Shown here: positions 44,201-53,619 of the stretch, piece after piece | Numbering within the stretch: position 1 is the first letter of the stretch | Layout of the letters: each line of letters starts with the position of its first letter | Assembly (NCBI RefSeq): GCF_000015265.1 | Contig: NC_008699.1 | Span: 1,674,001 to 1,738,000 of the forward strand | Direction: 5' to 3' | DNA length: 64,000 bases | Origin: Nocardioides sp. JS614 | GTDB taxonomy: Bacteria; Actinomycetota; Actinomycetes; Propionibacteriales; Nocardioidaceae | Made by a program: the position numbers and the translations under genes | The notes under the pieces: generated by a model | The model's input: only the letters and a program-made list of their open reading frames with translations | Told to the model about the DNA's origin: nothing | Database searches by the model: none

Positions 44201-44218
44201 CCTTGACCCGGATCAAGG
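44201..44218. promoter_or_regulatory. Fnr/DNR-like palindrome, crp-ABM gap
   Basis: CCTTGACCCGGATCAAGG is a perfect palindrome of TTGA-N6-TCAA form, the classic Crp/Fnr-superfamily site. It lies between the divergent ABM gene and the Crp/Fnr gene. Confidence 0.65.
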
Positions 44219-44288
44219 AGGTCCAGATTCGCGAGATCCGATGACGTCCTCGCTGTTCGAGTGGTGTGGTGGTGGCGGAGGTGAGGGG

Positions 44289-44996
44289 ATGCGCGACCAC
44301 GACCACAGGTTCGAGTGCGTGCGGCTCGTGCCGATCTTCGACGGCCTGTCGGAGGCCGACCAGCACCGGATCGCCGAGACCGCCGTGACCCGCACGTTCG
44401 AGCCGCGCGAGCAGGTGTACGGCGCCGGGGACCGGACCGGCCTGCACATCGTGCACCGCGGCCAGGTCAAGGCGTACCGACTCACCGAGGGCGGCTCCGA
44501 GCAGCTGGTCCGGCTGTTGTCCCCCGGAGACTTCCTCGGCGAGTCGGCGCTGCTCGCCGACTCGGTCAGCGATCACTTCGCGATGGCCATCCGGCGCAGT
44601 GAGGTGTGCTCGGTGCCGCGGGCGGGGATGCGCCAGCTCCTGGTCGAGAGGCCGGCGGTCGCGCTGCAGATGCTGCAGACCGTCTCGGGGCGGCTCGCCG
44701 CCGCGGAGGAGATGCTCGCGGCCGTCACCGGCCAGTCGGTCGGCGAGCGGCTGGCCCAGCAGCTCCTGCACCTGGCCGACGAGGCGGGCTCCGCCAGTTT
44801 CCGGCTGCCGACGTCCAAGCGGGACCTCGCGTCCTACCTGGGCACCACTCCCGAGACGCTCAGCCGTCGCCTCGGCGCGCTGCAGCGGTCCGGTGCGGTC
44901 CGACTGGGGCCGCAGCGGACCGTGACGGTCGTGGACCGGCGCCGCCTGGAGCAGCTGGGCGCCGGGGCCGGGCCACCCGACCGCGGACCGCACTGA
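44289..44996 (+). CDS. Crp/Fnr-family transcription regulator
   Basis: A 235-residue protein from ATG 44289, with GGAGG upstream. The cNMP-binding-type beta roll (FEPREQVYGAGDRTGLHIV, GDFLGESALL) is followed by a long dimer helix and a winged HTH: TSKRDLASYLGTTPETLSRR. There is no N-terminal cysteine cluster, so an Fe-S sensor is unlikely; heme/NO sensing like DNR is possible. TTGA-N6-TCAA palindromes lie before its own gene and before the oxidase pair. Its 3' end overlaps the convergent signal peptidase frame by 137 nt. Confidence 0.92.
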   Translation: MRDHDHRFECVRLVPIFDGLSEADQHRIAETAVTRTFEPREQVYGAGDRTGLHIVHRGQVKAYRLTEGGSEQLVRLLSPGDFLGESALLADSVSDHFAMAIRRSEVCSVPRAGMRQLLVERPAVALQMLQTVSGRLAAAEEMLAAVTGQSVGERLAQQLLHLADEAGSASFRLPTSKRDLASYLGTTPETLSRRLGALQRSGAVRLGPQRTVTVVDRRRLEQLGAGAGPPDRGPH

Positions 44997-45432
44997 CGGG
45001 CAGGTACGGCGCGCGCCAGGCCCGCGCGTCGCTCGAGGCCGCGCGGTTGTCGCCGAGGAGCAGCAGGTGCCCCGCCGGCACGTCGAACGTCCCGGGCCGC
45101 CCGCCCCGGTGGACGAGGTACGGCTCGGCCAGCTCGCGCCCGGCCACCCGGACCATGCCGGCCGCATCCACGTCGACGTGCTCGCCCGGCAGCCCGACGA
45201 CGCGCTTGATGATCGGGCGGCCGATCTCGGGGGAGTCGACGACCACGACGTCACCGCGACGCAGTGGCTGCGCCGCGCCGAGGCGCCGGGCCAGCAATCG
45301 CTGACCCGGCGCCAGGGTGGGGGACATCGAGAGGGACTCGACCTCGGTGACGAACCCGAGCCGGTGGCGGACGGCTCCTGCGAGCAGGATCGCCAGGACC
45401 GTCGATCCGGCCACCGCCAGCAGGGTCTCCAT
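44860..45432 (-). CDS. Type I signal peptidase (S26), small
   Basis: A 190-residue protein. One N-terminal membrane segment, catalytic Ser in ESLSMSPTL and Lys in RPIIKRVVGLPGE, then the substrate-pocket motif LLLGDNRAASSDAR. The natural fold probably ends near RGRVARP; about 30 extra residues read into the opposite-strand crp gene. ATG 45432 has GAGGG upstream. It follows the DUF6448 gene by 11 bp. Paired small S26 peptidases mature NiSOD in actinobacteria, which suggests it may process its upstream neighbour. Confidence 0.88.
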   Translation of the reverse strand: METLLAVAGSTVLAILLAGAVRHRLGFVTEVESLSMSPTLAPGQRLLARRLGAAQPLRRGDVVVVDSPEIGRPIIKRVVGLPGEHVDVDAAGMVRVAGRELAEPYLVHRGGRPGTFDVPAGHLLLLGDNRAASSDARAWRAPYLPVSAVRGRVARPRRPAAPGGAGPRPSRSAAAPVGPHRTAAARRGDG

Positions 45433-45443
45433 CGTGATCACCC

Positions 45444-46088
45444 TCAGTGCTGGTGCCCGGCGTGGGCCAACCCGTGGTCGTGCCCGGAATCGTGCCCGTG
45501 GCCGTGGCCGTGCCCGTGGCCGTGCCCGTGCTCGTGGTCCTCGCCCTCGGCGTACTTGAAGAAGGACACGTAGGCCTCGATGTAGGAGCGGCCGGCGGTC
45601 ACGTCGGTGGTGTCGTACTCCTTGCGCTCGAGCACGGTGGCGAACCGGCGCTCGAGCTCGGCCCACCGCTCTGCGGGAACCAGGCCGTCGAGTGGTGCCA
45701 GGTCGCCCGCCGCGATGGCCGCGTCGGCGGCCGCGACCCGCTCGTCCACCGGTCCTCCGTGCGGCTGCACACCGGAGTACGACGCGCCCTCGCCGGCCCG
45801 GTGGATGCGGATCAGGTTCTCCACGAACCAGCGGTCGGCGACCTCCCGGGCCGCGGGGCCCAGGTCGCGGGCCGTGCGCGCCTTGTCGTACACCTCGCGC
45901 AGCTCCGCCTCGCCCGCGGGCGAGACCCACTTCAGTGCGAGCGCCGGGTTGCCGGTCTCCAGGGCTTGCAGTCCGTCCTGTGCGGTCGGGCCGTCCATCG
46001 TGTCGCAGTGGGCGCTGGCCCGCAGCGGCTTGAGCAGCACGGCGGCCAGCGTCGCTGCGAATGCGGTGATGACCAGTACGAGTGTCAT
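45444..46088 (-). CDS. DUF6448-like secreted His-rich protein with HCD N-terminus
   Basis: A 214-residue protein from ATG 46088, GAGGAG upstream. The signal peptide ends LRASA; cleavage after the AxA would leave HCDTMDGP as the mature N-terminus. WFVENLIRIHRAGEGA and a second half with VAAADAAIAAGDLAPL match DUF6448-type proteins. The C-terminus is a run of alternating His-Gly followed by HDSGHDHGLAHAGHQH, a likely metal-binding tail. HCD at a freed N-terminus resembles the Ni hook of NiSOD, but the second cysteine position is Asp. Function unknown. It is divergent from the oxidase pair. Confidence 0.8.
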   Translation of the reverse strand: MTLVLVITAFAATLAAVLLKPLRASAHCDTMDGPTAQDGLQALETGNPALALKWVSPAGEAELREVYDKARTARDLGPAAREVADRWFVENLIRIHRAGEGASYSGVQPHGGPVDERVAAADAAIAAGDLAPLDGLVPAERWAELERRFATVLERKEYDTTDVTAGRSYIEAYVSFFKYAEGEDHEHGHGHGHGHGHGHDSGHDHGLAHAGHQH

Positions 46089-46156
46089 GTCGATCTCCTC
46101 AGGTGGTGTCGGTGAACTGGTTCGCCCCATCCCACCGCCGGCTGGGGCGACCCGCC

Positions 46157-46170
46157 TTGACGCAGGTCAA
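46157..46170. promoter_or_regulatory. Fnr/DNR-like palindrome, DUF6448-oxidase gap
   Basis: TTGACGCAGGTCAA (TTGA-N6-TCAA) lies between the divergent DUF6448 and oxidase subunit II genes; the second such site within 2 kb. Confidence 0.6.
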
Positions 46171-46297
46171 GACGCCGCACGGCGTGACCCACGAGACATG
46201 TCGGGTGGGCACAAATGCCCTTCTGGCAGGGATCGACCGGCTCTTACCTTGGCCCTGCGGGTGTGCCCCATCCGAGGGCCCCGCGGAGGCAGATCTG

Positions 46298-46888
46298 ATG
46301 AGGCTCCTTGTCATCGACTCCAGCACGGTCCTGTGGGGCCAGACGATCATGTACACGGCGTACTGCCTGGCGATCATCAGCCTGGTCTGGTGGTTCGCCA
46401 CTCGCATCACGAGACCGACGGGGGAGTCTCGGATCACCCCGAAGATCTTCTACATCTGGGTGGGCTTCCTGGCCGTGGTCGGAGTGAGCCTGCACCTGGT
46501 CACCTACAACACCATCCCCTGGGTCAAGGACGACCTCAAGGGCAGCGACGACTACGTCGCCAGCTACGACATCACGGTCGGCGCCCATGCTTGGCAGCTG
46601 CCCGAGAAGACCCTGCAGGTGCCCTGCGGCGAGCTCGTTCAGTTCTCGGTGACCAGCACCGACCTGACCTACGGGTTCGGGCTGTTCCGTGACGACGACT
46701 CGATGGTCGCCCAGATGCAGGTCGTGCCGGGGCACGACAACGACCTGCTGTGGACCTTCGAGTCCGACGGCCTCTACAGCATCCGCTCGACCGAGTACTC
46801 CGGCCCCGAGGGCGACGGGATGATCGTCCCGGACGCCGTCGAGGTCACCGGATGCGACCAGGCCGAGGCGGAAGGCGGAGCACGATGA
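46298..46888 (+). CDS. Heme-copper oxidase subunit II-like protein without CuA
   Basis: A 196-residue protein with two membrane segments (about 12-35 and 50-72) and a C-terminal cupredoxin domain. Aligning with COX2, the CuA cysteines are serines (S164, S168), the ligand histidines are Y125 and G172, while E166 and M175 remain. So it cannot hold CuA and probably takes electrons from quinol or another carrier, or only supports subunit I. Overlaps subunit I by 4 nt. Confidence 0.85.
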   Translation: MRLLVIDSSTVLWGQTIMYTAYCLAIISLVWWFATRITRPTGESRITPKIFYIWVGFLAVVGVSLHLVTYNTIPWVKDDLKGSDDYVASYDITVGAHAWQLPEKTLQVPCGELVQFSVTSTDLTYGFGLFRDDDSMVAQMQVVPGHDNDLLWTFESDGLYSIRSTEYSGPEGDGMIVPDAVEVTGCDQAEAEGGAR

Positions 46889-48570
46889 GCACGTTCACCG
46901 AGACCCTGGTCCACGGCAAGTCCGGCGCCTTCAAGCCGAAGTCGCTGACCCCGATGCAGAGCCTGACGCTGAAGTACGTCGTGTTCGGGCTGGTCTACTA
47001 CGGGTTCGCGGCGATCGAGGGCATGCTCCTGCGGATCAACGCGGTGAGCCCGCAGGACCTGCTCTACCCCGAGCGCTACTACGCGATGCTCACCGCACAC
47101 CCGCTGGTCGGCATCTTCGGATCGAGCTACCTGCTCGTCTTCGGCGCGTTCACCTTCCTGGTGCCGTTCTTGATGAAGAAGCCGCTGTGGTCCTACAAGC
47201 TCGCCAACTGGACGCTGTGGCTGATCGTGGTCGGCGTCTTCACCTTCTGGTTCGACGGCTTCTTGACCCACTACGCGCCGCTCTACACGCTCTACTGGCC
47301 GCTCCCGGCGGACTTCGACCAGTTCGAGCCGGTGGCCGGCGCGATCTTCATCACCGGCGTCGCCCTGGTGATGGTCGGCACCCTCTTCTTCGTGCTCAAC
47401 GTGCTCAAGACCATCACCTACACACCGGAGGGCTGGACCCGGCAGCCGGCCGGCCGGCTGCTCGGTGACGCCCTCGGCCTGACCACGCTGAAGAAGTTCT
47501 TCACCGGTCAGCTGCGCCGGGACCGCGAGCAGGACCACCTGGTGTCGCTGCCGGTCGCGGCGATCGCCCGCGGCAGCGTCGACGTGCTCTTCAACGCGGG
47601 GATCATCCTGTTCTCCGGGGTCTTGATCCTGATCTACATGGTGGCCGAGATCTCGGGGACCTCGCTCGAGACGACGAACATCGACGCGCTGCTGTACAAG
47701 AACTGGTACTGGTGGGGGCTCGACCTCGTCGCCGACGGTCTGGTGCTGATCTTCGTCGCCGGCACCTGGTACCTCCTGGCCCAGCTGATCACCGGCCGCG
47801 AGGTCTTCATGGCGCGCTGGGCACGCTTCGCGCTGGGGCTGGAGCTGGTCGTCTCCTGGACGGTGTGGAGCCACCATCTGCTCTCGGACCAGTCGCAGCC
47901 GGCGGCGCTGAAGATGGGCTCCGGTGAGTTCGTCACCGCGTTCGAGCTGATCACGCAGGGGCTGGCGTTCTTCATCACCCTCGCCACGTTGTGGATGGCC
48001 CGGCCGCTGAAGATGACGAACCCGCTGAAGTTCCTGCTCGGTGGGCTCCTCGGGTTCGCCCTCGCGGTGCCAGCGGGCATCATGCAGGCCGACGCGGGCC
48101 TCAACCGGATCCTGCACAACACCCAGTGGGTCGTCGGACCGCACGTCCACGTGGCGGTGCTGGTGGGGCTCACGATGACCCTCTACGCGGCCGTCTACTT
48201 CCTGCTGCCGATCCTCACCAACGGTGCGGAGCTGTACAGCCAGCGGCTGGCGAACGTGCACTTCTGGTGCCACCTGATCGGCGGCATCGGGATGGGTGCG
48301 TTCATGGGCATGGCCGGCCTGCAGGGCATGCTGCGGCGCACGATCTACTACGACGACGAGTTCTTGCCCTACATGGTGCTCGCCGCGATCAGCGGCGCGC
48401 TCCTGCTGGTCGCCTTCGTGGTGTTCCTCTACAACATCGTGATGACGCTGGGTCTCCAGGGCGCCGTCGGACTGTTCAAGAAGTCCTCGGCACCGGCATC
48501 GGTCCTGGTCCCCGGGATGGACGTGTCGATCCAGCCCGGGCCGGAGCCGGCAGCACCCGCGGGCGCCTGA
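46885..48570 (+). CDS. Heme-copper oxidase/NO reductase-like subunit I with altered active site
   Basis: A 561-residue protein with about 12 or more membrane segments. Low-spin heme ligands are H72 (helix II) and H422, the high-spin heme ligand is H420, and H330-H331 form two of the three CuB/FeB ligands. The third, normally His in helix VI, is D280 (YWWGLDLVADG), aligning with WWVVHLWVEG of NO reductases. The usual cross-linked Tyr is absent. These features suit a NO-reductase-type enzyme rather than a proton-pumping oxidase. The nearby Fnr-like sites support NO or low oxygen. Activity is inferred. Confidence 0.85.
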   Translation: MSTFTETLVHGKSGAFKPKSLTPMQSLTLKYVVFGLVYYGFAAIEGMLLRINAVSPQDLLYPERYYAMLTAHPLVGIFGSSYLLVFGAFTFLVPFLMKKPLWSYKLANWTLWLIVVGVFTFWFDGFLTHYAPLYTLYWPLPADFDQFEPVAGAIFITGVALVMVGTLFFVLNVLKTITYTPEGWTRQPAGRLLGDALGLTTLKKFFTGQLRRDREQDHLVSLPVAAIARGSVDVLFNAGIILFSGVLILIYMVAEISGTSLETTNIDALLYKNWYWWGLDLVADGLVLIFVAGTWYLLAQLITGREVFMARWARFALGLELVVSWTVWSHHLLSDQSQPAALKMGSGEFVTAFELITQGLAFFITLATLWMARPLKMTNPLKFLLGGLLGFALAVPAGIMQADAGLNRILHNTQWVVGPHVHVAVLVGLTMTLYAAVYFLLPILTNGAELYSQRLANVHFWCHLIGGIGMGAFMGMAGLQGMLRRTIYYDDEFLPYMVLAAISGALLLVAFVVFLYNIVMTLGLQGAVGLFKKSSAPASVLVPGMDVSIQPGPEPAAPAGA

Positions 48571-48584
48571 CGCCACCGGGTCGG

Positions 48585-48620
48585 CTGCGGTCCACGCCGA
48601 GGGGGCGGCGTGGACCGCAG
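48585..48620. terminator. Convergent hairpin after oxidase subunit I
   Basis: A 14-bp stem CTGCGGTCCACGCC with an 8-nt loop, between oxidase subunit I and the leftward tryptophanase gene. Confidence 0.85.
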
Positions 48621-48626
48621 GTCACG

Positions 48627-50015
48627 TCATGCCGTGCGACCGAGCGGCGCGAACCTCGCGGTGAAGTGCCGCAGCGCCGGCGGCTCCTCGACGATCCGGT
48701 AGCCCGGCAGGTCGCTCGCGCGGTCCAGGATCCGCTCGCACACCTCGATGACGTAGTCGATGTGGCTCTGGGTGTAGGTGCGCCGCGGGATCGCGAGGCG
48801 GACCAGGTCCATGGCGGCCGGCTGCTCCGAGCCGTCGGGGTGCCGCCCGAACATCACCGTGCCGATCTCGCAGCTGCGGATGCCGCCGATCTCGTAGAGC
48901 GCGACGGCGACCGCCTGGCCGGGGTACTCCAGCGGGTCGAGGTGGGGGAGCAGGGCGCGGGCGTCGAGGTAGATCGCGTGCCCGCCGAACGGGCTGAGCA
49001 CCGGCACGCCGCGCTCGGCGAGCGCCCGGCCGAGGTAGGCGGTCGAGCCGATCCGGTAGCGCAGGTAGTCGTGCTGCACCACCTCGGCGAGGCCCTGCGC
49101 GAGCGCCTCGAGGTCGCGGCCGGCCAGGCCGCCGTACGTCGGGAAGCCCTCGGTCAGGATCACGATGTTGCGACACTGCGCCGCCAGGTCGTCGTCGGCC
49201 AGCGCGAGCCAGCCGCCGATGTTGCCGAGCGGGTCCTTCTTCGCGCTCATCGTCACCCCGTCGGCGAGGCCGGTCACGTCCCGGATGATGTCGACGACGT
49301 CCCGCTCGCCCTGGCCCGCCTCGCGCTCGCGGATGAACCAGGCGTTCTCGGCGAACCGGCACGCGTCCAGGAACAGCGGCTTGCCGAACCGGTCGCACAG
49401 CGCGCGGACGCCGCGCAGGTTGGCCAGCGAGACCGGCTGCCCGCCGCCGCTGTTGTTGGTGATCGTCACCATCACGCAGGGCACGTCGTCGGCGTGTGCC
49501 TCCAGCAGCTGCTCGAGGGCGGCGAGGTCCATGTTGCCCTTGAACGGGTGGTCCGAGCGTGGATCGCGGCCCTCGGCGATCACCAGGTCGACCGCCTCGG
49601 CCCCGGTGGCCTCGATGTTGGCGCGCGTGGTGTCGAAGTGCGTGTTGTTCGGGATGACCTTGCCGGCACCGCCGAGCACCGAGAACAGGATCCGCTCGGC
49701 CGCCCGACCCTGGTGCACGGGGATGATGTGCTCGAAGTCGAAGAGCCGCCGCACCGCGTCGCGGAAGACGAAGTACGACGGCGACCCGGCGTACGACTCG
49801 TCGCCGCGCTGCACCGCCGCCCACTGGTCGCGCGACATCGCACCGGTCCCGGAGTCAGTGAGCAGGTCGATCAGCACGTGCTCGGCGCGGAGCTGGAAGA
49901 GGTTGTAGTCGACCGCCGCCAGGTGCGTACGGCGCTCCTCGGCGGTCGTCATCCGCATCGGCTCGACCGAGTGGATCCGGAACGGCTCGATGATGGTGCG
50001 GAAGGGCTGGTCCAT
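48627..50015 (-). CDS. tnaA: Tryptophanase/tyrosine phenol-lyase family beta-eliminating lyase
   Basis: A 462-residue PLP enzyme. The PLP lysine is in MSAKKDPLGN (K260). TNNSGGGQPVSLANLRGV and LDACRFAENAWFI match the family. In the specificity loop the sequence reads RSCEIGT: Ile at the position where tyrosine phenol-lyase has Arg381, as in tryptophanase. So indole-forming tryptophan cleavage is the likelier activity. Alone on its strand and divergent from the Lrp regulator, which may control it. Confidence 0.85.
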   Translation of the reverse strand: MDQPFRTIIEPFRIHSVEPMRMTTAEERRTHLAAVDYNLFQLRAEHVLIDLLTDSGTGAMSRDQWAAVQRGDESYAGSPSYFVFRDAVRRLFDFEHIIPVHQGRAAERILFSVLGGAGKVIPNNTHFDTTRANIEATGAEAVDLVIAEGRDPRSDHPFKGNMDLAALEQLLEAHADDVPCVMVTITNNSGGGQPVSLANLRGVRALCDRFGKPLFLDACRFAENAWFIREREAGQGERDVVDIIRDVTGLADGVTMSAKKDPLGNIGGWLALADDDLAAQCRNIVILTEGFPTYGGLAGRDLEALAQGLAEVVQHDYLRYRIGSTAYLGRALAERGVPVLSPFGGHAIYLDARALLPHLDPLEYPGQAVAVALYEIGGIRSCEIGTVMFGRHPDGSEQPAAMDLVRLAIPRRTYTQSHIDYVIEVCERILDRASDLPGYRIVEEPPALRHFTARFAPLGRTA

Positions 50016-50077
50016 GGGACCAGGATGGAAGGGCGAGGCCCGGTTCAGAAGGGCCGACGGACCACAGGTGCGGCGAT

Positions 50078-50123
50078 CCGCTTTACGATCGGTCCGAGTG
50101 ACACCGGTTCCGCTTCACGATCG
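50078..50123. promoter_or_regulatory. Direct repeat in tnaA-lrp gap, likely Lrp operator
   Basis: CCGCTTTACGATCG at 50078-50091 and CCGCTTCACGATCG at 50110-50123, one mismatch, 32 bp apart (about three helix turns). Placed just before the lrp start codon. Confidence 0.5.
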
Positions 50124-50136
50124 TCAGGAGCAGCTC

Positions 50137-50583
50137 ATGGACCACGTCGACTGGCAGATCCTGCACGAGCTGCAGGCCGATGCCCGGCTCTCGTTCAACG
50201 AGCTGTCGCGCCGCATCCACCTGTCGGCGCCGATGGTGGCCGAGCGCGTGCGCCGCCTCGAGTCCGGCGGGACGATCACCGGCTACCACGCGCACGTCGA
50301 TCCGGGTCGCCTCGGCCGGTCGGTGCAGGCGCTGGTCGTGATGAACTGCTACGGGCCGACCTGCCTGCTGCGGGATCCGGAGGTGCCGACCTGGCCGGAG
50401 GTGCTGCAGCTCCTGCGGATCACCGGCGACGGCTGCTCGGTCATGCTGGCGGCCGTCGCGTCGATGGCGGACTTCGAGGCGTTCATCGACCGGCTCGCGG
50501 CCTACGGCCGGCCCAGCAGCAGCATGATCCTGTCGGCGCCGCTCCCGTGGGCCGCCGTGAGCGAGCCGCCCGCCCGAGGCTGA
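50137..50583 (+). CDS. Lrp/AsnC-family transcription regulator
   Basis: A 148-residue protein. ATG 50137 has AGGAG 7 nt upstream, preferred over GTG 50098. HTH: DWQILHELQADARLSFNEL then VAERVRRLESGGTITGYHA. A RAM/ligand domain follows, with VMLAAVASMADFEAFIDRL. Divergent from tnaA and just upstream of the purine operon; it may regulate either. Confidence 0.92.
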   Translation: MDHVDWQILHELQADARLSFNELSRRIHLSAPMVAERVRRLESGGTITGYHAHVDPGRLGRSVQALVVMNCYGPTCLLRDPEVPTWPEVLQLLRITGDGCSVMLAAVASMADFEAFIDRLAAYGRPSSSMILSAPLPWAAVSEPPARG

Positions 50584-50684
50584 GCCGGCGGTCCGCCGGG
50601 TCCCGGCCGGAGGTGCGACCAGGCTCACGCGCGGGCCGTGCGATTCCGCCGACACGGCCGTGCGGGGATGGCTAGCGTCGCGGT

Positions 50685-52055
50685 GTGACCGTCGACTTGT
50701 TGATCGACGGGGCCGAGCATGTCGTGACACTCGACGCCGACGACCGCGAGATCGCCGGGGGCTGGATCGCCCTCGACCAGGGCTTGGTCGCGGCCATCGG
50801 GGGGCCGGGCGACGCACCCCCGCCCGCGACCCGGGTGCTGCGCGCGGACGGCTGCCTGGTCACCCCCGGGCTGATCAACACCCACCACCACATCTACCAG
50901 AACCTGACCCGCGCCCACCGGCCCTCGGTCAACACCTCGCTGTTCACCTGGCTCACCACGCTCTACCCCCTCTGGGCGGGTCTCGACGAGGAGGCGGCGT
51001 ACCTCTCGGCCTGGGTCGGTCTGGCCGAGCTCGCGCTCGGCGGCTGCACGACCACCACCGACCACCTCTACGTCCACCCGCGCCACGGCGGTGACCTGAT
51101 CTCCGCCGAGATCACCGCGGCGACCGAGCTCGGCATGCGGTTCCACCCGACCCGCGGCTCGATGAGCCTGTCCGAGAAGGACGGCGGCCTGCCGCCGGAC
51201 TCCGTCGTGCAGGACGACGACGAGATCCTCGCGGACAGCGAGCGGCTGGTCGCCCGCCACCACGACCCGTCCTGGGGCGCGATGGTGCGGATCGCACTGG
51301 CGCCCTGCTCGCCGTTCTCGGTCTCCTCCGACCTGATGCGGCGTACGGCGGAGCTGGCCGAGCGGCTCGACGTCCGGCTGCACACCCACCTCGCCGAAGA
51401 CCCCGACGAGGACCTCTTCGCCGCGAAGGCCTTCGGTCGCCGCACCATCGACCACTTCGAGGACGTCGGCTGGATGTCCGACCGCAGCTGGGTGGCGCAC
51501 TGCATCTACCCCAACGACGACGAGGTACGGCGGCTCGGCGCCGCCGGTGTCGGCGTCGCCCACTGTCCCTCGTCGAACATGCTGATCGGCGGGGGTGGGC
51601 TGGCGCCGGTCGTGGAGCTGCGCGCGGCCGGGGCCCCGGTCGGGATCGGCTGCGACGGCTCCGCGTCCACCGACCACGCGTCACTGTGGCTGGAGGCCCG
51701 GACCGCCCTCCTGCTGGGGCACCAGCGCAAGGGGCCGACCGGCATGACCGCCCGCGACGTGCTCGACATCGCGACCCGCGGGTCGGCCGCGTGCCTGGGC
51801 CGGACGGGTGAGCTCGGGACGTTGAGCGTCGGTGCGGTCGGCGACGTCGTCTGCTGGCCGCTGACCGGGATCGCGTTCGCCGGGGCACTCACCGACCCGG
51901 TCGAGGCGTGGCTGCGGTGCGGCCCGGTCGCGGCCCGGCACACGATCGTCGCCGGCCGGGCCGTCGTGGTGGACGCCGCCCTCGTCCACCCCGGTCTCGA
52001 GGAGATCCTGCACCGCCACCGTGCCGCCGCCCGCCGCCTCCAGCGGCTGGCCTGA
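50685..52055 (+). CDS. 8-oxoguanine deaminase-type amidohydrolase
   Basis: A 456-residue Zn amidohydrolase from a GTG. Metal site NTHHHIYQN, HTHLAED and AHCIYPNDDE, with D in GCDGSASTDHA. The stretch FHPTRGSMSLSEKDGGLPP is characteristic of the 8-oxoguanine deaminase branch (8-oxoguanine to urate). First gene of a long rightward purine-catabolism operon. Confidence 0.85.
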   Translation: MTVDLLIDGAEHVVTLDADDREIAGGWIALDQGLVAAIGGPGDAPPPATRVLRADGCLVTPGLINTHHHIYQNLTRAHRPSVNTSLFTWLTTLYPLWAGLDEEAAYLSAWVGLAELALGGCTTTTDHLYVHPRHGGDLISAEITAATELGMRFHPTRGSMSLSEKDGGLPPDSVVQDDDEILADSERLVARHHDPSWGAMVRIALAPCSPFSVSSDLMRRTAELAERLDVRLHTHLAEDPDEDLFAAKAFGRRTIDHFEDVGWMSDRSWVAHCIYPNDDEVRRLGAAGVGVAHCPSSNMLIGGGGLAPVVELRAAGAPVGIGCDGSASTDHASLWLEARTALLLGHQRKGPTGMTARDVLDIATRGSAACLGRTGELGTLSVGAVGDVVCWPLTGIAFAGALTDPVEAWLRCGPVAARHTIVAGRAVVVDAALVHPGLEEILHRHRAAARRLQRLA

Positions 52056-52095
52056 CCACAGCCCGCCACAGCCTGACCAGAGATCGGAGCCCGCC

Positions 52096-53615
<1,520 letters not shown>

Positions 53616-53619
<4 letters not shown>

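Noticed and set aside
45490..45535. Short tandem repeat looking like a minisatellite or CRISPR fragment
   Set aside because: It encodes the His-Gly tail of the DUF6448 protein; no spacers or longer repeats exist, and no CRISPR array is seen anywhere in the window.
46774..48576. A 600-residue leftward frame opposite the oxidase genes
   Set aside because: Highly charged, no domain; antisense to a clear membrane oxidase with conserved heme histidines.
47991..50675. An 894-residue rightward frame
   Set aside because: Out of frame with oxidase subunit I and antisense to the tryptophanase; no family features.
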